Shown: positions 46,655-57,410 of the stretch, piece after piece
How positions within the stretch are numbered: position 1 is the first letter of the stretch
Layout of the letters: each line of letters begins with the position of its first letter
NCBI GenBank assembly: GCA_018398805.1
Contig: JAGFBZ010002245.1
Coordinates: 2,736,001 to 2,800,000 of the forward strand
Length of the DNA stretch: 64,000 nucleotides
Reading direction: 5' to 3'
Origin: Hirundichthys speculiger
Lineage: Eukaryota > Chordata > Actinopteri > Beloniformes > Exocoetidae
The notes under the pieces: model-generated
Seen by the model: only the letters and a program-made list of their open reading frames with translations
Databases searched by the model: none
Told to the model about the DNA's origin: nothing
Translations under genes and position numbers: made by a program

Positions 46655-47934
46655 AGGGATGCACGATAACTATCGGGCTGATAACTATCGGGCCGATAAC
46701 AGGAAATTATGATGTCATCCCGATAGGTCCGATATCATGACAAATAGCCCCTAAAACATATATATTTTTGTCAACACGGCAGTGCCTCGCTCCCTCTGAG
46801 CTTTGAATGACTGGCAGTGAATGTTATGTTCAAGTGATGTTGGTATAATCAGAAAAACGATTTCTCAGTAAGAAAAATCAAGAATACCACCTCATGTCAG
46901 AAAACAACTTGTTAACTCGGTCATCATTTTGGTAGTTGCTGACTTTAATTGATATTCGCAGTATTTTCCCACATGTTACACATAAAAAATAGAAAAAATA
47001 GATAAGGCCGAAAGAACGACGAGCAAACAAGGGAACGGAGGAATTTACGTTACACCTTGAATGCAGCATTGTGGAACAGTGCGCTGATAAAAACAAACAA
47101 ACATGACGGCGATGGTGTAGAACTTCGTTAAAGTTTCAGAGCAAGATAGTTCGCTGGTTATTTGTGACAAATGCTCCAAGCGAAGGAGGGAAAAATAGCA
47201 TAAGCTTTAATACGTCAAACCCGATCAGCCACCTGAAACATAACCGTCGCTTCCATGGAGTTTTGAAACCGCGCTAACATAAGCTAACATGAGCTAACGT
47301 GAGCAAGCCAGGAGCAAGTCAACCCCTCTGCTTCCAGCCCCCCCCTCCATCATCTCTCTCATCTAAAGCTTTCATGAGATTAAAAGAAGCCCACAAAACT
47401 ACTAAACCTCATTTACTTTCATTTTTAGGCATTCATTTGAATGGAAGCACAAGCCAAAGTCCTTTAAACATAATTTCTTTGTTACTATGGAGTGCACTTT
47501 TTTAGTTTATTTACACAGACAAGTCTAACTTGTGTCAGTACATTATGACCTGTGCATTATTTTTTATTGTCATTGAGGAATGCATTTTTTCAGTTTGTAG
47601 TTCTGGTGCATGTATTTCCATCAGTTCAAGGACCCTTTTTTTTTTATATCAGTAAGTAATGCAGCTTATTTAAGTTGATGTGCAATATCAAATAGGTTTG
47701 TTTCATAGCTTTATGAAAATGTTTGAGAGGCTTGCCAATAGTTTTTCATTGTAAAAAATAAATATCTTTTCATTTAAAGAGTCAAAACTGTTTTTGGTTT
47801 TGTTCATAGTATTCATGTAATGATCTTAGGTGTAAGTGTGTGTTATCGGTTATCTGTTTCGGTATCAGCCTTTAGGAGCTGAAAGTTATCGGTTATCGGT
47901 ATCGGTTTAAAAAAACAGTTATCATGCCTCCCTA
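46655..47934 (+). mobile_element. hAT element with BED zinc-finger remnant
   Basis: The left end AGGGATGCACGATAACTATC and the right end read on the other strand (TAGGGAGGCATGATAACTG) are inverted repeats, with CCGATAACNGATA motifs near both. At about 47160-47260 the plus strand reads VICDKCSKRRRE and, in a shifted frame, NTSNPISHLKHNRRFHG: together these form the C-x2-C...H-x4-H pattern of a BED zinc finger, the usual hAT N-terminal DNA-binding domain. The catalytic core is missing. No target duplication could be confirmed. Confidence 0.75.
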
Positions 47935-48466
47935 GTTGTTACACATCTGCGCTACTAGATAAAGCTGCACCGAAGTAACCAGTAAGCGAATGGAGTGTCA
48001 CAGTGAACACATGCAGCAGGATCTGATGTAAAATTGGAGGAACCACGCAACTGACTTGAGCAAAGGGGTTTGAAAGTTTTGTTGCAGTCCAGAATTTGTT
48101 TTTTACAGACTGAATCATTAATGTTGTTCTTGAAACCGAATGTAACTCGACTTTGATGGTTATGCAGTTATCAACATTATTAATACAGAGTTTTAAACTG
48201 CATGGTTGGTGCTTATTTACTGAGTCATAGTCTCAGATTTTAAGAGAATAAAGTTTATTAAATAATACTATACCTTTGATTTAACATGAAAACCTGACAC
48301 GTACCTTAAAAGAGGAAATCATTAAAATGTTTAACAATACAGCAGAATGTTAGCTATGTGTGTTTTTTTTTTTATTATAGTAATTGTACAATAAAAAGTT
48401 GTTTTATGACAAACCTCATTGTCATCATAGTTTTATTTTCCTAAAATGATATTTCAAAAATAGGGG

Positions 48467-48814
48467 TTGTCTTATAATCAGAGTCGTTCTATATTTGGGC
48501 CAATATGGTACATCAGTTGTCTGTCTGAAAATGCTGTAAATAAATTTGAGGAGGCCATTGTTTCTCATCTCCGTACGGTGGAATGTGAAAGAATAATTGA
48601 GGGCAGTGACCTGAAATTTACTCCTGCAGATATTGATTGCCTTGTCCACCATACTGCAGATATATTACATTCAGCTTTCGATGCTCTGAAAAAGAGAGTC
48701 TCTAATTCATACATTTGCACACTGAGACAAAAAACATGTAAAATGAAAAAGAAGTGTTCCTCTGGTAAATCTGCCATTCTGAAGTCTCCCATCCTGCCCG
48801 GAAAGATAGCCTAA
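48467..48814 (+). other. Unrecognised open frame crossing the edge of duplicate B
   Basis: An open frame of 115 codons. Residues from about 20 to 90 look protein-like (VNKFEEAIVSHLRTVECER, LKFTPADIDCLVHHTADIL, AFDALKKRVSNSYIC), with helical periodicity and little low complexity, followed by a basic end (KTCKMKKKCSSGKSA). The last 25 codons lie in duplicate B; the equivalent bases before receptor 1 have lost this context. No family was recognised. It may be a terminal exon of an old gene or a transposon relic. A nearby TCTTATAATCAGAGTCGTTC segment looks repeat-derived and argues for the latter. Confidence 0.3.
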
Positions 48815-50789
48815 TAGTGTATTAAAAAAAAGCCCTTCGCAATGGTGGAACAGCCTATTATTCATTGTTATTATGGGGGTGGGGGTGGGGGTGGGGGTGG
48901 GGAGGGGTGTTCTCCACAGTGACATCAAGGGATGAGGTGTACAGTTTACAAGGAGGCATGTTAAAGACTTAAAACTTGACAGTGTTTCACAGTCTGAGAG
49001 AGAACTGTGGAGAGAAAACATCATTACATTTAAAACTACAGTGTTGCTATATGTGGTAATGTTTAACAGTGTTTAGACAGTATTAAGTTGACATTAATTT
49101 CACAATGGACCTTTTTAATTCTGCTCTTGGAAGAAATATTACCCTTGTGCGTCCTCCATATTTCATAATAAGAGGATTTGTTGGTATACCTAATATCAAG
49201 TATTACTATGTCTTTCTCTTTTTTGTTTATGTTGTTTCAGTGCTGGGGAATACAGCTGTGATGGCTGTGATATATCTGGATCAAAATCTGAGAACTCCAA
49301 AGTATGTTGCAGTTTTTAACCTTGCATTTGTGGACCTGTCAGGTAGCTCAGCTCTGGTTCCTAAGGTTCTTGACATCTTTTTGTTTAACCATAACAAAAT
49401 TCCCTACAATGACTGCTTGACATTCTTTTTTTTCTGCTACACCTGTCTTTCAATGCAGTCTCTTAATCTGGTTGCTCTCTCCTATGATCGCCTGGTAGCT
49501 ATTGTCTTTCCCCTGCAATATCATGTGAAGGTGACCTACAAGTTTATGTTTTCTTTGATTGCCTCTTTCTGGCTCTTTGTTATATTTGCTATGTTAATTG
49601 CAGTTGGTCTTCTTACAAGACTTTCCTTCTGTAATTCTGTGGTTATTAACAGCTACTTTTGTGACCATGGTCCCATATATAGGCTTGCGTGCAATGACAA
49701 TTTTCCCAGTGTAGTCATTGGCCCATTGGTGCCTGTTTTTATTGTTTGGCTTCCGCTTGTGTTGATCTTGACAAGTTACTTTTGTATTGGCTTTACTTTA
49801 TCTAAAATAACCACAGTTCAAGACAGAATGAAGGCCTTTAAAACCTGCACAGCTCATATTTCATTAGTGGCAGTCTATTTCCTCCCAATATTAACAACAT
49901 TCATGATGGGTGAAAAAATACATCCAAATGCCAGGGTCATCAACTGGTCTCTAGCTTCCATCTGTCCTTCTGTGTTAAACCCTTTTATTTATGTTCTACA
50001 GACACAAGAAATCAGATTATCAATGAAGAAGTTATTGAAAATTAAGAGGAAATCCAGCGTAATGATAAAGTAAAATCGAGTGTAGACCAAATGCATTTTT
50101 TTAAGTATGTGATCACATCATGCTTTGTTATAAATCTACTTCTGTTTGTGTAAAATGTACTTCCAGAACAAACAGATTAAATGTAAAACAGTCTGTTATA
50201 CATTGTGTATCTTGTGTAATATGAACTTGAATGTGATGTGATGATGGAAGACCTGGCAGAGGCATTCTATTGACATGATTAAGCATCAAAACATTACATA
50301 TTAACGTAGTAAACAGTATTAAGAGTTATACACATTCTCAGACAAGCAACATCATTTTTTTTTCTGTGTGCCATTATTTATTTGGAAAAAAATTATATGC
50401 GATGGCAGCAGCTGCTGCTCCTGTTGTTTCTTTTGTTTTCAGCATCCTTCTTCTCATATATAATGTAATATTGATAAACTGGTTAATTAGCAGCATTAAC
50501 ATTAGACTTTGACTCAATATCAGTATCTAAGATGCTATTGTTCATCAACTCAGTAACAAGCAGGATGTGTGGCACCCATACACAGATAGCAACAATTAAC
50601 ACCAGGGACACAGATAGGATTTTTAAACTGGGGGGGAATGAGTTGCCATTACAACTGTGAGTTTTCTAACTGAATTAACACTGGTAGACAGTCCTATCTA
50701 GATAACACTCGCCTTACATGGTCAACATGTCATTTGACTGGTATGTTAATCATGCTCCAAAACCTGATGTCTTCTGCAAGTTTTATTTA
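48741..50789 (+). repeat. Segmental duplicate B (contains receptor 2)
   Basis: Direct counterpart of 43463-45497, offset by 5296 bp at the start codons. It differs mostly by small indels in the flanks, for example in a GT/GGGGGT run (48874-48904 against 43590-43611). Confidence 0.92.
49105..50073 (+). CDS. Fish olfactory receptor 2 (recent copy of receptor 1)
   Basis: A complete 322-residue odorant receptor with the same motifs and start context as receptor 1 (TTCACAATGGACC). By direct comparison only five residues differ: Leu108 to Phe, Met205 to Ile, Tyr259 to Phe, Ile260 to Leu and Ile319 to Val. Three further differences are silent (GCT/GCA, AAC/AAT, CTG/CTA). Changes 108, 205, 259 and 260 fall in or next to TM3, TM5 and TM6, which form the odorant pocket in related receptors (known for the family), so a shift in ligand tuning is possible but unproven. 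Both copies look functional. Confidence 0.95.
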   Translation: MDLFNSALGRNITLVRPPYFIIRGFVGIPNIKYYYVFLFFVYVVSVLGNTAVMAVIYLDQNLRTPKYVAVFNLAFVDLSGSSALVPKVLDIFLFNHNKIPYNDCLTFFFFCYTCLSMQSLNLVALSYDRLVAIVFPLQYHVKVTYKFMFSLIASFWLFVIFAMLIAVGLLTRLSFCNSVVINSYFCDHGPIYRLACNDNFPSVVIGPLVPVFIVWLPLVLILTSYFCIGFTLSKITTVQDRMKAFKTCTAHISLVAVYFLPILTTFMMGEKIHPNARVINWSLASICPSVLNPFIYVLQTQEIRLSMKKLLKIKRKSSVMIK

Positions 50790-51174
50790 AACATTTGCTG
50801 ATCTCAGCAGAATAAAGAATCCATTACAGAAACTTAAACTGTAACTTCTAAAAAAAAGGGAATGTGCAAAAATGTATAACAAAATAAAATTGAAATGATT
50901 CACACTTCTGCCTTCATATAAACGATTAGAAACATTACAATATGTATGAAAACAGATGTATAAACACTTGAACAACAGATTAATTAATTCATTCATTCAT
51001 TTTTTATTTGTTTGAGCAGATGAATTAAAATGCCAACAAAAAAACAAGACAATAAATTAAAATTACAATTAATACAAGTCATTGTTTCTGCTCAAAAAGG
51101 AGTGGGAGGAAGAAAACTCTTAATGTTTTTTCCCCGAGCCATTTCGTTATGACTTTTGCTTTATGTCAAGGTGC
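50790..51174. other. Intergenic, AT-rich
   Basis: No gene recognised; an ATTCATTC run lies near 50988-51001. Confidence 0.6.
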
Positions 51175-51645
51175 TCCATTATGCTGGAAAAGGCATTCTT
51201 CATCATCAAACTTCCCTTGGATGGAAACATGAAGATTTTGGGTCCCTTGGCCAGGAAACTTCCCGGATCCTAATCCCATTGAGCACTTGTGGTCAATCCT
51301 CAAGAGGCGGGCGGACAATCAAAAACCCACAAATTCTCACAAACTCCAAGCATTGATTATGCCAGAATGGACTGCCATCAGTTAGGATTTGGTCCAGAAG
51401 TTGATTAACAGCATGCAAGGAAGAATTGCAGAGGTCTTGAAAAAGAAGGTTCAGCACTGCAAATATTGACTTATTGCATGAATTATGTGTAATTCTTAAT
51501 AAAAGCTTTTAAAACTGATGAAATGCTTCTAGTTGTATTTCATTATAACGTAGAAACACCTGACAAAAACATTAAAACTCTGAAGGAGCAGACCTTATGA
51601 AATTTTAATATTTGTGTCATTCTCGAAACTTTTGGCCATGACTGT
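51175..51645 (+). pseudogene. Tc1-like element 3' fragment with transposase C terminus
   Basis: The plus strand carries the transposase end in broken frames: NPIEHLWSILKRRADNQKP, LIMPEWTAIS and LINSMQGRIAEVLKKKG. The right terminal repeat GAAACTTTTGGCCATGACTG ends with TA at 51644-51645. The left half is missing. Confidence 0.85.
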
Positions 51646-52322
51646 ACATTATTCTTCTTCCGGGTCTCGGTGAAGAGGAGGATGCTGAAGATGTTTACCT
51701 ATTCGGATTTTTGATCACAGGACTTCTGCTGTTTGGAGCTGGCAATTTCCTGGTGTATCGAAAAATCAAGCAAATGGAGGCAGCAAATCTGAGCACCGTA
51801 AACTTGCCTGTATTGTGTGAAGGAAGGAGGAGGGCTGTGAACGCTCAGACTTTAAGTATGGAAGAGATAACCCGCAAACTGGATGCGATTCCTGAGCTCA
51901 ACCGCAGATTGGCTGTGGTGTTTGAACTGATAGGAAAAATTGATCGAACCAAGAGAAGTTGCATGTCCTGCTCAACGAGAAGTGACCCATTATTTGGACA
52001 AGATGTTCATCTTTTTCTGTTCCTAGTAAGGATTCATGAGCTGAGCTTTAAATTCAGTCTTATGGTTTTGTGTTTCCATCTGATCAATATCCTTTTCTCT
52101 TTTGACACAGAGGTTGCGTTTCAGGTTCCTGTTCCACCAGCTTATTTTCCACAGGTTCAGAGTTGTTTAAAGCTAAATCAGGTAAGTTTCCAGTCAAGTT
52201 TGCGTTTTCCTCTTCCACAGGTGAATTCCACACATCTGCTGTCGAAGGTTCAGGTAAGTTCTCAGTTCCCCAATTCAATTCAGGTATTTTGCCCAGATCA
52301 TGTGAAGATTGTGCACATTTAG
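51646..52322 (+). other. Unrecognised open frame with membrane-like segment
   Basis: An open frame is readable from the end of the Tc1 fragment to 52322; the first ATG-less codons give LGEEEDAEDVYLFGF. Residues near 51711-51755 form a hydrophobic stretch (LLLFGAGNFLVY) followed by basic RKIKQME, and 51850-51950 suggests a coiled coil (MEEITRKLDAIPELNRRLAV). After about 51960 the frame becomes low in complexity, with repeated CAGGTAAGTT-like motifs. The short hydrophobic-basic layout is like a tail-anchored or single-pass protein, but a transposon origin is equally possible because an L1-like ORF1 begins 400 bp later. No family was recognised. Confidence 0.3.
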
Positions 52323-52727
52323 TTTTGATGACTTTCTTAGGCAAGCCAGACTGGAAGGTTCAAGGACTCTTGCCTCTGTCTCAATTATTTCAATGGAGAA
52401 AAACAACGGACTCTCGTCATCTTCCTCCAAGTCCAGAGGTCTCTCATCCTCTGATTCAGAGAGGAATCCGCATGGGAGTAATAGGTCTCAGTGCAATATG
52501 CGGGTTGACCCATCCTGACCTTCAGGGCATACTGTAGAGACAACTAAGTTGGAGAGACTGCTCCAATGCCACTGTGATTGCAATTCTCCCGCAAGACAGT
52601 GGCTGATTCAACATGGCAGCCTCCTGCTGCCAGAAGGCAACAAACTTTTCCTTCTTTTTCTCTCTTCTCTTTTATTCTTCTTTGCAACATCGATTACATT
52701 GATGACTTCTACAACAAGCTTTACATC

Positions 52728-53330
52728 ATGGGACACTCTGATAAAGCCAAGAAACCGCACACACCGGACTCACCCGCCTCCTCTTTGCCATCTCAACCAT
52801 CAATGAATTATTGAAGAGACTTAAATCATGACAGTTACTGCAACAATTTAATTTCCCTTTGGGCCATCAATAGAGTATTTTTAAACTTGAATTTAAATTG
52901 AATTTGAACATCTCCAATGTGTCAGTGCCATTCAGATGGTTAACACAATAGACCAGAATCTCAGTTTACTTGATGCCAGAGTGGCACTGATTGAAGATTT
53001 ACACAAAGAGTTTCAACAACTTCGCCAGTCTGGGATACAGCCAACCAGAGATAGACGCACTTTTAAAGGAAAACAAATCACTCCAACACTTAGTGAACAA
53101 TTAAACCACCCAGCTCTTCTCTGTAAATGACCAGGTAGTCTCTGTTACTGCTTAGAACAAAATTCTGAAAGAAATAATTCTGGATCTACAAGCACACAGG
53201 ATGAGAGACAATCTGATTTTCTCTGGTATTCCAGACCATCTGCAGATATCCCAAAAAAAACAATCAAGGATTTCATGGCGAAACATCACAAAATCCTCGC
53301 CGAAACAATTGTTGTGCAATAAGGCGAATA
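52728..53330 (+). pseudogene. L1-like LINE ORF1 remnant
   Basis: It starts MGHSDKAKKPHTPDSP and stops early. After a small AT-rich insertion (about 52845-52915) a coiled-coil part follows: MVNTIDQNLSLLDARVALIE and DLHKEFQQLRQS. Further frames give LQAHRMRDNLIFSGIPDHLQ, the signature of the L1 ORF1 RNA-binding domain, and KKTIKDFMAKHHKILAET. Frameshifts and stops show it is dead. No ORF2 follows, so this is a 5' fragment or an internally broken copy. Confidence 0.78.
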
Positions 53331-53339
53331 ACGTGCTCA

Positions 53340-54480
53340 TTTAGTCATAAAGGGGATTATTACCAACTGTCTTGAGAGACAGCTGCTAATAACCAGAAGG
53401 GTATTAACAAAGTTAATAAATTGAAATGGGGCACCACCTGATAAATAAAAAAAGGACTTAACGGCACAATCAGTCTCAAAGTGGCTGTTGGTCTATGCGT
53501 GCCAGCCTGTGACCAGGTGTGGCGCTATAGAGCAACAAAGAAGGTTTGAGTCCGAGCGGACTTCTTCAACCAGCAAATGTTACAAAACTGAACTAAATAA
53601 CCACAAACAACTTCCCTCATTAGAATATATCAGAATTTATTAACACAAGTATTAAAATGAACAAACACTTGAATCAAGATCCTGATATCTACTAACTAAA
53701 AGGCAACTAAACTAACATAAGCAAATAAAACATTAAATGGAAAAGAGTGTCAACTTATATACATGTATGCTGGGAGACTATGTGTGTGTGTTTGTGTGTG
53801 ATATACTAAGATGGCTTAATACTGTCAGGAGGATTTCCAAGCTGGCGGACGAGGTCACGGGGTGCTCTCGTCCCTTACCAAGATGGCCGCCGACTCATGC
53901 AATAGGGCGTTTCAAGATGGCGGATTACTGGTGGGCTCAATCGGTGTCACAGTAAACACAAAAATATTAACTAAGCTAAGTATCTCTACCCAGACAAAAG
54001 CCTCTTACTTCTGTTGCTCCGAGGGGGGGAGGTATCCTGGAGTCCAGGGAGGATGATTGGTACTGGTGACAGCAGAACCGCTGATTGATTACGCTCCGCG
54101 GGTATTTTCGCAAGAGCGACTCCTTTTGTCCTGGTTCTCTCAGCTTCCGTGGGTGTACAGGTTGCAGTGTCTCGAAAACGCGTCTGGAGCCGTCGTGTCG
54201 TCTCGTGGCGCAACCGTGCCTCTTTCTGCGCCGATATGTGCGTGGGTCACTTCTGGTGCTGGCCGGATGGGATGTGTTAACCGGTCTTTCCTTTTACCGG
54301 TGGCTCACTAGAGTGTTACTGGAAAGGCCTCGTGGCTGCTGGTTAAGAGCTGTGGCGGAGTAGGCCAAAAGAGAATGCCTTGAGTCATGTGAATTTGAGT
54401 TTTATTATTTCTTTTGTCTACTTTGTCTCTGTAGCACATGGTGTGTGGCCCAACACCATCGACATCACCTTTCACCATGT
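53340..54480. repeat. Repeat-derived stretch with CpG-rich part
   Basis: The segment 53681-53762 recurs at 28092-28175. AAGATGGC motifs occur repeatedly near 53810-53930. From 54080 to 54360 the sequence is CpG-rich relative to its surroundings. No gene was recognised; the shared segment and layout suggest a retroelement, unproven. Confidence 0.4.
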
Positions 54481-55089
54481 TCACTGTTTGGGACCCTGAA
54501 GACCCAATGCTACCTGACCCAGACCGATTGTCTCAAAATTTGAGCATTTTAAACAGAAGGAATTGTTTCAGCGGCAAGAAAACAGTTAAAGGGAATAAAC
54601 TTTAGACTCAATGACCAAAACCCTGAGGAGATCATCCGCAGATGGACACAAATTTTCTCCTTCTGCAAACAGATGATGCAAGAAGATAAGAGAGCAGGTT
54701 TTACATTGATTGTCAACTGTTTAAAAATAAGGATATTACACGCCTGGCATTAATAACTTTATTCCAACACTAATATATGGATACATGGTTTTAGATTAGA
54801 TTAGATTAGATTTAATGAACTTTATTCATTTTATTTTCAGCATAAAAATAACTCTCTTCTAACCCCCCCCTCCCCCAGGTTATTCACACAGGGGAGACAT
54901 ACAGAGCACAGAGAATCATTCCTTCTCTTTAAAGACACATATGACAGATTATTTACGATCTGACAGAGCACTGGCACATGAAGCCTTGAGAGGAGCTCGT
55001 GTCCATATTTCTATGCAAAACTGTGCTGCTGACTGACAAGAACCGTTTGATACGTTCATCACTGTGGATGCTGCTTGTAAGAATTACAA
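54481..55089. other. Upstream region of receptor 3
   Basis: No recognised gene. A LINE-like tail, TTAGATTAGATTAGATTT then ATGAACTTTATTCATT, lies at about 54794-54836. The 250 bp before the start codon do not resemble the upstream regions of receptors 1 and 2. Confidence 0.5.
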
Positions 55090-56067
55090 ATGGAATTATT
55101 CAACTCTGCTCCGGGGAAAAATATCACTTTTGTGCATCCTCCATATTTCATAATAACTGGGTTTGTTGGTATACCTAATGTCAAGTGTTACTATGTCTTT
55201 CTCTTTTTTGTTTATGTTGTTTCAGTGCTGGGGAATACAGCTGTGATGGCTGTGATATATCTGGATCAAAATCTGAGAACTCCAAAGTATGTTACAGTTT
55301 TTAACCTTGCATTTGTGGACCTGTTAGGTAGCTCAGCTCTGGTTCCTAAGGTTCTTGACATCTTTTTGTTTAACCATAACAAAATTCCCTACAACGACTG
55401 CTTGACATTCCTTTTTTTCTGCTACACCTGTCTTTCCATGCAGTCTTTTAATCTGGTTGCTCTCTCCTATGATCGCCTGGTGGCCATCGTCTTTCCCCTG
55501 CAATATCATGTGAAGGTGACTCACAGATTTATGTTTTCTTTGATTGCCTCTTTCTGGCTCTTTGCTATAATTGCTGTTTTAATTGCAGTTGGTCTTATTA
55601 CAAGATTGTCTTTCTGTAATTCTGTGGTTGTAAACAGTTATTTCTGTGACCATGGCCAGATTTACCGGCTTGCATGCAATGACTATTTTCCCAATGATGT
55701 TGTTAGTTTCTTTTACCCTGTTCTTATTTTTTGGCTTCCCCTGGTTTTTATCCTGCTGAGTTACCTTTATATAGGATTTACTTTAGCTAAGGTGGCTACA
55801 CTTAAACAAGGAATCAAGGCCATTAAAACATGCATGTCTCATCTCTCATTAGTGGTTGTCTACTTTACACCACTATTGATGACATTCACCTTAATGGAAA
55901 AAATACATCCAAATAACAGGATCTTAAACCTCTCGCTGACATCAGTGTTTCCTCCCATGTTGAATCCCATCATTTATGTTTTGCAGACACAAGAAATCAA
56001 AGTATCAATGAAAAAAATATTAAAAATAAGGTGGAAAGCAATCATTAAAATAAAAAAACCTGTCTGA
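55090..56067 (+). CDS. Fish olfactory receptor 3 (mosaic paralogue)
   Basis: A complete single-exon odorant receptor of 325 residues in the same family as receptors 1 and 2. Motifs: Asn11 glycosylation site (NITF), GN at 49-50, TPKYVTVFNLAFVDL, SYDRLVAIVFPLQY (127-139), KAIKTCMSH (243-251) and NPIIY (292-296); tail KKILKIRWKAIIKIKKPV. Identity to receptor 1 is uneven by my count: 8 differences in residues 1-33, only 5 in residues 34-158, and about 50 in residues 201-322. This block pattern suggests gene conversion. The intact frame suggests function. Its flanks are unrelated to those of receptors 1 and 2, so it is not part of the recent duplication. Confidence 0.95.
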   Translation: MELFNSAPGKNITFVHPPYFIITGFVGIPNVKCYYVFLFFVYVVSVLGNTAVMAVIYLDQNLRTPKYVTVFNLAFVDLLGSSALVPKVLDIFLFNHNKIPYNDCLTFLFFCYTCLSMQSFNLVALSYDRLVAIVFPLQYHVKVTHRFMFSLIASFWLFAIIAVLIAVGLITRLSFCNSVVVNSYFCDHGQIYRLACNDYFPNDVVSFFYPVLIFWLPLVFILLSYLYIGFTLAKVATLKQGIKAIKTCMSHLSLVVVYFTPLLMTFTLMEKIHPNNRILNLSLTSVFPPMLNPIIYVLQTQEIKVSMKKILKIRWKAIIKIKKPV

Positions 56068-57410
56068 ATGTGACCATAATATTTATTCTGATTATTATGA
56101 TTAATCCACAAATCAAAGTCACTGATGAAAAAACATTTTTGACTGTGTCATGGTGTGGGTTGGGCACAACGTTCTTTTCTTGTGGGGTTCTTTCCTTTTT
56201 TGGGGTTTTAGTTGGTGTTCTGGTCTCCCCTGTCTGTAGTCTACCTTGTGGATTTTTGTGTTTTTTGTTAATGAATTCCTTTTTTTTTTTTTTTTTTTTA
56301 CAAATCATGACAGACTGTGTGATCAAGTCTCCTTTGAGTAGTGATTTTAAAGCACACTTTTCTTTTTTCAAATGAATGTTAAATGTACAAACTTGGTAAT
56401 TATAGTAGTTTTCCTTGTAAAACATATCTATGCCTGTCTCCATCTTTAACTATATACAAAGAGTACATAAAAATTCTATTTATCTAGAGAACAATAAAGT
56501 TTCTAGCACACATTATATGAATATATGAAAAATGAAAAAAAATAGAGAATGTTTGATATGCTTGTAGTCATCTAAAAAAATAGATTGACACATATTTGCT
56601 TTTTTTTATACATTATGGACTTACAGAATTACATAAAAATATTGTTGTTTTGCAAATATGCATAGTTTTTCATCAACGTCTGTGTCTGGATTTTCTGTCA
56701 ATATAAAAAAAAAAATTGTTTTTTTTGTTTTTTCTTTTTGTTTAACGACTGAATTCATTCATCAAACTATTTTTGTTGCATTACATAAATATATATGTAT
56801 GTCCTTTCTCAGAACAAGAATGCAATACAGCAGTTGAATATTTTTATGTGTGTGTTTTAGAAATGTACAGCATTTAAACTTGTCAGGTTTATTTTCTAAA
56901 TGCCTTAAAATATAGGCCACAAATAAATTTTAGCACACTTGAAATGATTGCGAGTTTATACATTCAGTTTCGTTGTGCTTTCTGCTATTCCTAAATCCTC
57001 GGTTACGGCAGAAAATCCTGTGCTGTTCACAGTTGTATCTTCTTTGAAGTTCCTGAGAGAATGGCATGAGACAGCCACACAACATGAGGGCCATGTTTAC
57101 AGCAAAAATCTCACTTAGGTTCGGTTGTTTTAAGTAAGTATATGATAATAATCTCTGTCATCTTATAGCAGAAGCAATATGAAAATTACAACATTATTTA
57201 AATGTAAATGAATTTCAACACAGAAAGTAGAAGGTCATCTGTAAGCCTCTGCATATTTCACATGTACAGGCTTTTAAAATATCCTCCATAGGAAGCTTAA
57301 GAAGCAAATGTCAGCTGCAGGGAAAAGAATAGATAAAGAAATTAATCAAATGTGTTGCTTAAGATGGCTTTGTGACATATTACATTAGTAACTCAAGTAA
57401 TCTTAAGAGA
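56068..57410. other. AT-rich intergenic DNA after receptor 3
   Basis: Contains a poly-T run at 56280-56299 and a repeat-like TGTGTCATGGTGTGGGTTGG segment at 56142-56240. An AATAAA-type signal (GAACAATAAAG) at 56490-56500 could serve receptor 3. No other gene. Confidence 0.5.
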
